DNA of 52,566 nt from Apostichopus californicus. Taxonomy: Eukaryota > Echinodermata > Holothuroidea > Aspidochirotida > Stichopodidae. The DNA is taken from contig JAIPMN010006923.1 of assembly GCA_020650975.1 (NCBI GenBank), positions 1 to 52,566 of the forward strand. The letters are read 5' to 3'. Shown in pieces: positions 12,460-23,500 of this stretch. Within the stretch, counting starts at the first letter, position 1. Each line of letters starts with the position of its first letter. Made by a program: the position numbers and the translations under genes. The notes beneath the pieces were generated by a model. The model had not been told where the DNA came from, did not search any database, and worked only from the letters and a program-made list of their open reading frames with translations.

Positions 12460-15250
12460 CGCCGCAAAATGTAATAATTGACGCAAAATGTAATCTTTTC
12501 CGGATATGTAGTAAATTTCGACGAAAATTGTAATCTTAACAGAAAATGTAATAACTTTTGACACAAAATGTAATAATCCTTTAACGAGGTTTGTCATAAG
12601 TTTTTTTCTCTTTAAATGTTAACATGGAGTGTAACAACGCAACATGTAGTAATATATCAATCAGGATAACAATGTGTGTTCTGAATATTAACAGGAATTA
12701 ACACAAATACAAGTTATGTAACCAAAATGTTCTATCTATCGGGCTAAAAGGGTTTCAGCGAGGTTTGACATTGGGCAAGTATTGTGACTGATAATGTAAT
12801 AACTATCGATAATGTAATACGACTGATATTGTAACAAAGCAGAACGTAAAGTTGTGATTCTTTGCCGAAATAGCCTGTTTGTGTCTTAACAAGAAACGTG
12901 TAATTATCATGATTAATCATCATTAAAGCAGAACTGGCCAAAATTGATCTGTACATATACAGTTATCTTTGTTAATTCATGTGATGCAATACAGAAATCA
13001 ATTTTCTATTGTCGTAGGGTCCAGTTTCAAACTCGAAGAAAAAAGGGAATTGACACCGGGATCTCGGAACTCAATGTAGCCGAATTACTTATTAGGTCCA
13101 GACGCCCTGGATTGTAGATGTTTGGGGTTAAGAAATGAATCAGCCGAATTTTACCAGATTCAAGAGAATCAGCTGAGAGGTGACTACAGTTTTAAGTTAC
13201 GGTAAGGATTTGCCGTAAAATGAGACGGTAGGGTGGGGGGGGGGTTGAGTGGTGGGTTGGTGATACAACTGGAATGATGGTATGGATGGATTAATGAGGA
13301 AAGGATTTGCATTCGTTGCCATTATAGGAGAGGTGGTAACTTATGAGCTAAGAACGGGGCTACGTGGACATGAGGTTAAGGTCAACAGGTGGCCGGGTCG
13401 TAGACAATGGGAGGCCGCTCGGCCCCATTACGGAAACATAGATAGAGAAAGATGAAAGTTCTGTTCCGCCCCTTCAATCAAATCCTTTACTCAACTGTGG
13501 GACGGCCCTAGGAATTGTGGAACTTAGACGGTTCGTTAGACTGGGTTTGTCAGAATACAGAATCGCGATATCATCAACGTCGTGGTGACAGCAGCTGTTG
13601 TTTTTACTTCGCTATTTAAAAAAATATCACCCCCCCCCCTCCAATTCCCACCTTACATGCGTATAATTGTATAGTGTTCAACAAAAGTGGTTCCCTTGCT
13701 GATTTAGGGATCGGGAGTGTCAACCCTGATACGGTACAGCATCAGCTTCATGAAATAACCTTCCAATGGTAGTACACATTTGAATATATTCCACCTTTTC
13801 CAAAATCCTCTTTGTTTCAATTTTAAACTGGACGTTGAGGTATTTTTCTCCCCCGTTTTATCGCGCTTTCAACGAAGACATTTTACTAAGAACAAATTTT
13901 TCCAGGTAAAAACCCATGTTTCTAAATATTACAAACTAGGCCACACAATTAAACCCTTCCCCTGTTGCTATTTGTCATTGGATACGGCTTAGCTTACATG
14001 GAGTTTATGTGAGGGGATGATTTTAGAGATTTTGTAGGGGATGAAGTGTGTTTGATTGAGCATATTTGAAATATTCTTTATAGCGTTAGAGGTTAGGCGT
14101 CGTTATTTGAGATCAATTCATTTCTTAAACTGCATCATATGTTGGCATAAACGGCGCGCCATACACAACTATCTACTATAGTTTGAAACAAAATAGATGG
14201 TTCTTGCATGAGGTTTCAGTCTCCAAACATATATATTGTTTCGCAAAAATAAATATTTTTAACCACGGGTATCATTCGATGTTCATATTCAACAGCAGTG
14301 GACGATGGAACATCAAACATACGATATTATTAGTGAAACTTATCTAAACTAAAGTGAGTTTGCTGTTCCTGTAGTAAGCCAAAAGAGGAAGCAGAAATCG
14401 GCTTGTGTACTGCAACCCCTACCAAATTCTTCGCAGTCAAGTTGGAACGCAGAGTCTCGAAAGCTGAACAAATAAGTTCAAGAAAGATCTAAAATAATAC
14501 AAGTTAAATGTTTGGAACCGTTCCGATATTGAGTCACTGCTACGTCCCTCCGGGCAGAACCAGGGAAACACAATTACCGTTCCGTGATGCATAAATTCAT
14601 GATTCCTCACACAAATATCCCTGTCAATAACAATCACATATAGAAAGTACACACTTGGGTTGTATTTTGTTTTCAACTCCACGCTAGCCAACTACTTGCC
14701 GACCTTTGCGTCTTCTCCCAGGCATAAACAAATCAATTCATTTTCCCATGCAGCTTGCATAGCTGAGCGTGGTGACCTCCTTTTAGAGTTTTGATGTCGG
14801 CCGACGCGCGTGAACACAGGAAGCGGGTACCTTGATGCACAAATTCACGACTCCACACGCAAATATCACTTTTAATAAAAATCACACATAGAAAGTACAC
14901 ACGTGGGCTGTATTGAAGTAAACGATTACAACTCCACGCTGACCAACTACTTTCCGAACTTTTCGTCTTCTCCCTGACACAAACAACGATCAAATCCTTT
15001 TCCCATGCAGCCAGCATAGAGCTGAGCGCGGTGACCTCCTTTTAGAGTTTTGATGTCGGCCGACGCGCGTTAACGCAGGGAGCGGGTTCTTTTGTTATTC
15101 TGAGAAACGACGCAAGGGTGACAAACAAAGTTGGAACTCTGGAGTCTGAGTCGGGGAAATCAAAGTAAGATCAATGCATTCCCCGAGCTCAGCATAAAGC
15201 TCAATAAAAATAATAACAACTTAACAAACGGAAATCTGCTAGACTTTTAG
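12460..15250. mobile_element. Partial copy of the TIR element in unit 1 (right end missing)
   Basis: The left terminus (CGCCGCAAAATGTAATAATT at 12460) and its subterminal repeats match those at 19991. The interior matches 20130-22050 in patches, but no right inverted repeat occurs before unit 2 begins. The copy also contains its own internal duplication (14582-15090). There are G runs near 13231-13260 and a C run near 13630. No transposase domain could be recognised. Confidence 0.6.
14582..15090. repeat. Two-copy internal tandem duplication, about 249 bp each
   Basis: Copy one starts near 14582 and copy two near 14831. Both contain the same ordered blocks: CACACAAATATC-like, AGAAAGTACACAC, AACTCCACGCT, CTTTTCCCATGCAGC, TTTTAGAGTTTTGATGTCGG and CCGACGCGCGT. 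Unit 2 has this segment once (21637-21895), so this duplication came after the larger one. Confidence 0.8.
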
Positions 15251-15584
15251 GCCAAATTTAAATACGTGACGGTATACCAAATCGGACCGCCGTCGAATAT
15301 GCTCCTCTACTTTTTTTTTATATATATCAAATAAACACAATCGACACATTGATGAAAGTAGACCTTAAATCCAGTGAGTACTTGCCAAAGATTTTACTAT
15401 ACATGATATTCCAAAACTTTCCAATTAGTGTCAAAATGTGTTACATAACAACATTACACTACTCAAGTGAAAATGATAACAAATCAGTATGGTACAATAC
15501 AATGTGTGCTTAATGAAATGAGTAACATTCACGTCGTATACGTCGATAAAGCTTAGACTGAATAATGAATTTAAAATATTTCAC

Positions 15585-15620
15585 CTGCCACGGAGAGATA
15601 AGATAAAAGCTGTCCAGGTT
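15585..15620 (-). pseudogene. Remnant of SP-A exon in unit 2
   Basis: The stretch matches the 3' part of the SP-A exon (9149-9203), including AGCTTTTATCTTAT on the minus strand and the donor side (GCAGGTGAAAT). The ATG end and several inner codons are gone, so it cannot act as a signal peptide as it stands. Confidence 0.6.
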
Positions 15621-17454
15621 CAGCTGAATAATTGATGTATACACGTTTATATTTCATCAGAATTTTTGTGCTAGCAAAATAAAAGTGATGGTTCATAACT
15701 TGTCAATCCCAAAACTATCAGAGTCCATGCTAAGCACGTAATATAAAAATGCTGATATATTAATCATCAGAAGCCATATATAATATCAATATTTTCTGAG
15801 CATTAATATTAGCATTATCTCCGTCTTATTATATGTGTTAACTTCAGAGAACGTAATCACCATATCGACATACTTATAAATAAGGCCAAAGCATGCATGC
15901 ATGTGTACCTCAGGCTCTTGAGTCAGTCGTGCGGAAAGAAGGATACGAGATTTGCAGGGGCATATGATTTATGACGAACGTATTCAAGCACAGAAAAATA
16001 TGTGCATTGTCTCGTTTATAGTTTCTTTTCCAACGAAAACGTGCCGTTTCAAAAAAAAGAAAAAAAAAAGGGTACCCCTCTTCTAAGTTCTGTACATCAG
16101 TGCAGCGGGGGCCCCCTTTGGTCGGGGGCCCCTGGGTTTGCCCCGTCCGAGCCCATAGGCGTTACGCCGCTGATAAGATTGTTACAAATCCTATAGATCA
16201 TGTACATGATTAGCTTCTTTGTTAAAAAATAACGTACCGAGAGTGTTTTCTGAACATGTTGTCACACAAGGTTAAGCTTGACTCAAAAGAAAGCAACTTA
16301 GGAAATTTCAAACGTTTTTATGAATTCCCTTTCAAATAACATCCTGAAAAGTTAAAATTGTAACACTGATCTAAAAACATATTACAATATATACTCTCCA
16401 TAAGAAACCTCAAGGGGAATGATAATCACCGTCAATCCAACAAGACATAAAATAAAAAAGCATTGCTTTAATTTGACAACCTGTACCTTGGTAGCAAATG
16501 ATGGTATCACAATGACAACAAACTACATAGCTAGCGAAAAAGGGGTGGCATGTGAGAAAATAACGAAGATTTTGAGTTATGGTTGTTCCCTAATCTAAGC
16601 TAAACTAATTTCATTTGTTTTTTTCTCAATGTTATACAAAAAATGGAACTTCAAACCATTATGTTACGTGGTATGATCATACTGAAATGAAAACTGAGCA
16701 GTTTCGATAGAATGGCCTTACATTGAAAGTTTTTTATGTAAAGAAATATACGTTCTCTTCCCAAATTTCTTTCGCATTGAATAAATGTCAAAACTTAACA
16801 ATTAATGTTACGTCAATCTGCCCAGAAAATATATTAAGAACACATTCGTAACGTTCCCTATATGGAATTAACGTTTCGGACTCTTGCCACTTGCCTCAGC
16901 CTACGTATGGCAAATAATAAAGAAAAATAGAAAATAAAATAACACTAATTTACTTATTTTTCCTAAATTACTATTCATCAACATGATAAATACTTTAACT
17001 TGTTAATAGAATAAGCATATTTGCTATGCCTCAGCAACTGTATGTTGCTTAATCGTAAACCTTTTCACCTCCTCATACATTACGCTGGCTATTAGTACAT
17101 ACGTAGAATTTGCAAATGAAGCTAAAACATAGTATATCACTTTTAGAATAGCTAGCATATGTTCAATACTTCCTTCTCATAAACGGAAAGTAAAAATGTA
17201 AAGAGCTTGTGACTTAGCTATACGGTGTTACACTACAGTAAAGAAAATTTTCAAATGCTACAAAAATGGATATTTAGTACTAATATCGAATCCTTCGCTC
17301 GTCCCTGAATTACCAGAACGTACAGTATGTTTTTTTTTCATGAAATTTATATAAAATTTAGGAGATGTAACACCGTCAAGTGATCCAGCCCGTATAATCG
17401 TAGATCAACCTTGCAACAATGCTACCCATTTTTCTTTCTCAAAACAGTTAGTCT

Positions 17455-17542
17455 ATGCAATTAGGCACTAATTTATCAACGGCACTATGGAAATTCCATG
17501 TGATGCTTGCCATTTTTAATTTGTTCCTATTTTCAGTGAAAG
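17455..17542 (+). CDS. Gene B signal-peptide exon (candidate first exon)
   Basis: An ATG opens 29 codons with a hydrophobic core (MLAIFNLFLFSVK) and ends in phase 1 at AAAG before GTAAGA, as in the signal-peptide exons of genes E and F. A shorter start at the internal Met is possible. It lies 174 bp from the 3' edge of the cassette C Ig exon, on the opposite strand, so the two transcripts overlap. No other plus-strand signal-peptide exon was found before 22851. Confidence 0.55.
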
Positions 17543-20500
17543 GTAAGATTACCATGCCATTAACAAAACTCTTATTAAACAATATAATGGTGTTTTCTTT
17601 TTTCTTTTTTTCTTTTTGCCGCCATTCATTATATTATAATATGCTGCGTTAGAGTAATAAACGTTATATCATAATAATCATTGAAGTATGTAGTCAATTG
17701 TGAGAATACAACTGACCTTGAACGTTAAGCATTCTACTTGTTTTGGTTTTTCCAGAGACTGGCCCGAAAACAATACAGGTGTATTTCCCAGCGTCTCCGC
17801 ATGTAACATCTGATATTTTTAACCAAGCAGCCGTACCGTCGTTTGAAAACATTGAGGCATACTTTACATTTAGATTGTTAGTTAACTCTGGAACTCGAGT
17901 TGATCGTAAGATAGGACTACCATCGTGTTCCCAAAGTATCGTCACATCTGTAGTACGGAATGTTAGTACACAGTCTATTATGGCAGTTCCACCAACAATT
18001 GCCGGTATTTCAATATTGTCTTGTTGGACAGCTACAATGTCAAATGCAAAATAAGATATCGATGGAAAAAAATACGCCATGATTTAACGATATTTGTAAA
18101 GTATACAAGCAAAACAAAAGTAAATATATTCTAATATATCCTACAAATGCGCTACACATCAACACCGTAACTCCCCTGCTGGTATAAACGATCGTTTGCC
18201 AAAGCATAATATTAACTACACTCAGGAAGAGATAAAAACATTGAACCTGTATTCCAATTTTAAGACATGCCGTTACTCTTTATACAAACGTATTGTGTTA
18301 TAAGAATATTTAAGGGCTAAACACTGTATTTTCCACCCTGTTGACATAAATATGTATTGGATTACTTGGATAGTATTCATGAGACATCGCATAATTGGTA
18401 AACAGACCAATGTCGCTTTAAGATAGGTGTAAGTTGTGAATATGGTCGGAATATTCATGCCGATATGCAGTTTTCATACTGATTGGTGGTGATAAATTTA
18501 TACATTTAACTGAGCAATACCCTATTAAATTTCTGAAACATCTGAACGGATAATACTTTCTTTAATAATTTGAAAGGACTTAATTTTGAAATCTTTTATC
18601 AAAACCTTCCTCTACTGACATAACAAAAACACATTTTGTGTCACGTTAACTGTAATGTTCAGAACTATTACTCACCTGGCGAGGAATACGTTGAGGCCGA
18701 CATACACGTTGCAAAAGAAACCAAAAACAATAGAAGGTCCATTACTTTAAAGAATAAACAATGGATTTAAAGGCACAATCAACGTTCATGTAACACAGAT
18801 TTAAGTATCAGAACCATCCTGCTTAAGGAAAGAAGCTAGCTCGCCCATTGTTAATAAAAAAAATGAGATTATTATAGCGTTGACTTGTGAGCTTTCGTTT
18901 TCTTGGTAGCTTGATTTAATATAATATTGTTGGTTTTATTAATTATTAGTAAATTAGTTTTGCGTTGCACCTGATATCATAAAAGCTTTCTTTGCAACGT
19001 TAAATTTTATTAACGAGCAACGCCAGCAGTGGATTTAACGTACAATGTCTGTTAATGTACAGTTTTTGCCGGCAGGATTTTTTAGAAGGCAGGAAGTTTA
19101 ATAGTAATATCAGACGTGTGTCACTGCAACACAACATATATCACATCATTTAACAAATAAAGTTATGTGGCATCAATAAACAATGCCCTGCTTCACAACC
19201 CCTTTAAACATTGGCTGTGGTCACATGTGTAGCACCTTCTGATCCCCTGCAAATATAGCATGAGTAGAGCTACTATAGAGCTGTTGTAAAGGCCGTGGTT
19301 TGGCTCTGGGGTCGCTGGAGCCTATGTAGTACACCTTAGCCTAAAAGTATTCTCAGTAATACGTATCATTGACCATAAGTTAAACAAGATAAGGTGTACA
19401 GTCTATACACCGCCCCCCCCCCTTAAATTACCGCCTGAAAGCTAAAAAGAACGTTTCGCCAACAAATTTTCTAGTACGGAATTGCACTTTGCGCATTATC
19501 TTAAATGTTGAACTTTTTAACATCAACCACCATAAAACTGTGAGTAGTGACCTCTCATGAAGGATAATGGAAAGTTACCCCTATGAAATATTAACTTGAT
19601 TATACTATAAAACAACTGATGTGAAACTAAACTTAATGAGACTTTTCGACATGATTACGACAATAACTTGTTTCATTAATAAAAAACCTCCAGTTGCACT
19701 GTCAATATTTGATGTACATTTTAGTTCATTATTCTGTGCAATGGCAAACGATAAAGTACAATGTAATAGTTATTTATGTCTAGTAATTTAGCGTTAGTAA
19801 GGTGTTTTACGTCATCATATGCTAAGTATGTTACCACCGTATCCATCGATCCAAAGAAAAGCACGAATGGATGTGATTTGCATCATTTTCATCGCGTTCC
19901 AAGGAGCATCTGCTACATCAGGTTTGCTAATCTGTCTTTTTCTCAGATATGTGTGTGAGGAGGAAGGGGTGGGGGTGGTAGCGGCTGCTACGCCGCAAAA
20001 AGGAATAATTGACGCAAAATGTAATCTTATCCAGATATGTAATAAATCTCGCCGCAAAATGTAATCTTAACAGAAAATGTAATAGTCTTTTAACGATTTT
20101 TGTAATAACTTTTTGAAATATAAATGAGAAATATAACAACGCAAAAATTGGTAACCTCTGTCAACCAGGTGTAACAGCAATGTGTGTCCTGAATATTAAA
20201 TACAAGTGGTGTAACCAAAGTGTTCTATCTATTGGGCTAAAAGGGTTAAGCGAGGTTTAACATGGAGCAAGTATTGTAACTGATAATGTAATAACTATCG
20301 ATAATGTAATACGACTTATAATGTAACAAAGCAGAATGTAAAGTTGCGTTGAGATTCTTTGCCGAATAGCCTATTTGTGTCATAACATGAAACGTGAAAT
20401 TATCATGATTAAAGTAGAATTGGTCAAATATTGATCTGTAAATATACCGTTATATTTATTAATTTCTGAGATGTTATCAACAAAACAATTTTCTATTAAG

Positions 20501-23500
20501 TAATTTTCTGATATGTTGAAACGGAAAAATAATCGAGCGCCTTACCAAGAGAGACACATAGAAAATCATTTAAATTCCTTACAGCATGATTTTTCAGCTG
20601 AGAGTGAGGTGTTTGCTCCAAACTAGCCTACATGAATTGGTTAATCCATTGTGCAGAAAATACTTCGCATCTATTAGGGCAGATTGTAAAGAAAATATGT
20701 CGCATCTATTAGCGCAGATTGTAAAGAAAATAGTTTGCATCTATTAGCACAGATAGCAGGATCACCTGGAAATTGAGCAATTATATAGCATTCTCAATGT
20801 ACTTTATAATGCTGGAACATTCCTACCACATACCCAACATCACTGTATTAGATCTGAACAGTTCCCTGGATTAAAATTTTTAGTACACAAAGGCTTGTCA
20901 GTTACACAAAAGATGACCCAGCTTACTATCACCAATAGTAAAATACACTGGCCTTTCAACTATTATGTGACACAAACTGCGCCGAAATAATAACATCCCC
21001 CCCCCCCACCTTCTGTTTTTCATGAGATACGGCTTAGCTAGGCCAGATTTTATATGAGGGGATGATTTTTGAGAAATAATTAGGGATGAAATGTGTTTGA
21101 ATGAGCTTAATCTAAATATTGTTTAAAGTGTCTGAACTTAGGCGTCGTTAATTGAGACGAAATCATTTCTTACACTGCACCATAAGTTGGCAAAACGGCG
21201 CGCCATACACAACTATCTTCTATAGATTGAAGCAGCTTACATGGTTCTTGCAAAAGTTGTCAGTCTCTAAACATATATAGTTTCGCAAAAATAAGTATTT
21301 TTAGCCATGGTTATACTTTGCTGGTCACTGTTATACTCATATTTAACAGCAGTCGATGATGGAACATGACACATACGATATATTTTTTAGTGAAACTTAT
21401 CTAAACTACGGTGAGTTTGCTGTTCCTGTAGTAAGCCAGATGAGGAAGCAGAAATACGCTTGTGTACTGTAACGCCGACCAATTTTTTTGTAGTCAAGTC
21501 CAAACGCAGAGTCTGGAAAACTGAGCAAATAAGTTCACGAAAGAGCTAAAAAAGTACAAGTAAAATGTATGGAACCGTTCCGATATTGAGTCACCGATAA
21601 GTCCTTCCAGGCACAACCAGGAAACACAATTACCATTCCTTGATGCAAAAATTCACGATTCCACACGCACATATCACTTTTAATAAAAATTACACATAAA
21701 GAGTACACACATGTGCTGTATTGAAGTAAACGAATATAACTCCACGCTGACCAACTACTTTCCGAACGTTTCGTCTTCTTCCCTGACACAAACAACAATA
21801 AATTCCTTTTCCCATGCAGCTTGCATAGCTGAGCGCGGTGACCCCCTTTTAGAGTTTTGATGTCGGCCGACGCGCGTGAACGCAGGAAGCGGGTTCTTTT
21901 GTTATTCTGAGAAACGACGCAAGGGCGACAAAAAAAGTTGGAACTCTGGAGCCTGAGACGGGGAAATCAAAGTAAGATCAATGCATACCCCGAGCTCAGT
22001 ACAAAGCTCAGTCAAATATAATAACAACTTAACAAAACGAAATCTGCTAGACTTGTGCAGGATGTTTTGTCGAAATCTTCTATTCACCAACAACAAAACA
22101 TAACAGTTGAAAACAGTGCAAGACCGCATACGTCCATTCAGTGCTCGCGTCGTTCAGACTCGTCATCAATTGATTTAGTGGGTATGGTGAGATTTGATAC
22201 GCAACAGAAACCTCTCAAACGGAAGTTGAGATCTAATATGGCACGAGAGCTAACCGGAATTTACATGAAACACGGTGCGTGGTGCTATACAATATGACTA
22301 AGAAGCAGCATTTGAAGGAGAAGTTAAACGACTGTGCAACGCAATTAAGATTAAATAATCAAAGGTTTTACCGTTGCCCTGTGTGAAGTTGTCAACGCAA
22401 TATTACCCTTACATCTGTGTTTTAATGTTCGCCCAATCGGAGATATGCATTTTTAAAGTGATCACGTGACTTATGACGTCCATCAAAAAAAATTGTTTGC
22501 AAGTTTGTCATGAGAAACAGTTATTACATTTTTTTATATTATACATTGCGTCAAAAAGTTATTGCATCACTCCTTTAAGGATTATTACATTTTGTGTCAA
22601 AAGTTATTATTATCGAGAATTTTAACAAATCTGGTAAATGTTACATTTTGCGTCAATTATTACATTTTGCGGCGTAAAAGGGGCTTTTTCACTTCCGTGT
22701 TGAACTTTATGCGACTAGAAAATTCGTTCAAATTGAGTTGATACTATAGGTCACGTACTTATAAGACGTTTTGACTTAGTGGGAAAGGAAATCTATTCCC
22801 AAAAGTCACTCTTTTGTAGGATTATACGTATGATTTTTTTTTTCATTCAGCTAACTACGATACCGAGACACAGTTTGTTCTTGCTGGAAGTTCACCAGTG
22901 TTGGAATGTCCCTTTAACTACACCGATTCTGAATTTGGAATGGAATGGAAATGGAGAGAACATGAGACATTGTACCACGGTGACTCACAAATAGAATCAA
23001 CAATAGAGAACAACCGAAGAGTTTCCACCATAGGAAGGGAAGGAAGTGTTGCATCTCTACAAATTAAAAATGTAACCCTAGAAGATTCTGGTAGATATAT
23101 ATGTTCCAAAATACTTCTTCATCTACAACTGCACCGTAAATCGGAAAGTTGTAGGTGGACCCTTATTGTTCAAGGTAGGATTTCATTATGAATACATTTA
23201 CTTATGAAATAGTACAATAGTACGACAATAGGTTCTCCAATGAAATAACAAGACACATTTATTCTTAAAAATTCATTACAAACTTTCATGCATTTTCAAT
23301 ACTAACGCAACCGAGTCATTCTGACGATCTCTTTTAATTTGTAGTACCGACGCCTAATTACCTGCCAGAATTTTAATTATTTAAGTGAATCATGACTTTC
23401 TTCCTCTTTTAGATGGGCCAGAAATGACAGCCTTACAGAAAGTTGAAGAAAACGTAAACCTTACAGCTAAGTGTTGTGTAACGTTTTCGGGGGCTTTTCC

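Larger units (their letters stand above)
8870..15305. repeat. Tandem duplication unit 1 (about 6.4 kb)
   Basis: The unit is matched along its length, in the same order and orientation, by 15310-22050. Visible anchors include the CAATCGACACATT start (8897 and 15334), the GCTGTCCAGGTT of SP-A (9181 and 15609), AGCAACGCC/AGCAGCGCC near 11540 and 19020, the CGCCGCAAAATG end of the TIR element (12460 and 19991) and GGCGCGCC (14153 and 21194). Unit 1 keeps an intact SP-A exon but has lost the Ig exon of cassette C. The copies differ by many substitutions and indels, so the event is not recent. Confidence 0.85.
15310..22050. repeat. Tandem duplication unit 2 (about 6.7 kb)
   Basis: This is the second copy of the unit at 8870-15305. 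It retains the cassette C signal-peptide and Ig exons and the plus-strand signal-peptide exon assigned to gene B. Its SP-A copy is decayed (15585-15620). Similarity to unit 1 stops near 15250 and 22040, inside the interior of the TIR element, so the duplication breakpoint falls in that element. Confidence 0.85.

Noticed and set aside
14437-15017. Two minus-strand frames of 84 and 94 codons
   Set aside because: They arise from the internal 249-bp duplication of a repetitive element, with no domain and no conservation in unit 2.
16002-16196. Plus-strand frame with a poly-Lys stretch
   Set aside because: It comes from a poly(A) run and a G/C-rich repeat-like piece; no coding features.
17362-17430. 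Plus-strand stretch reading TPSSDPARIIVDQP, resembling the start of an Ig3 exon
   Set aside because: The frame soon ends and no Ig core follows. The unit 1 counterpart is not open.
22055-22297. Plus-strand frame of about 80 codons inside the TIR element as a transposase fragment
   Set aside because: No DDE/DDD motif, zinc finger or similarity to a named transposase is visible; it is mentioned only as part of the element.
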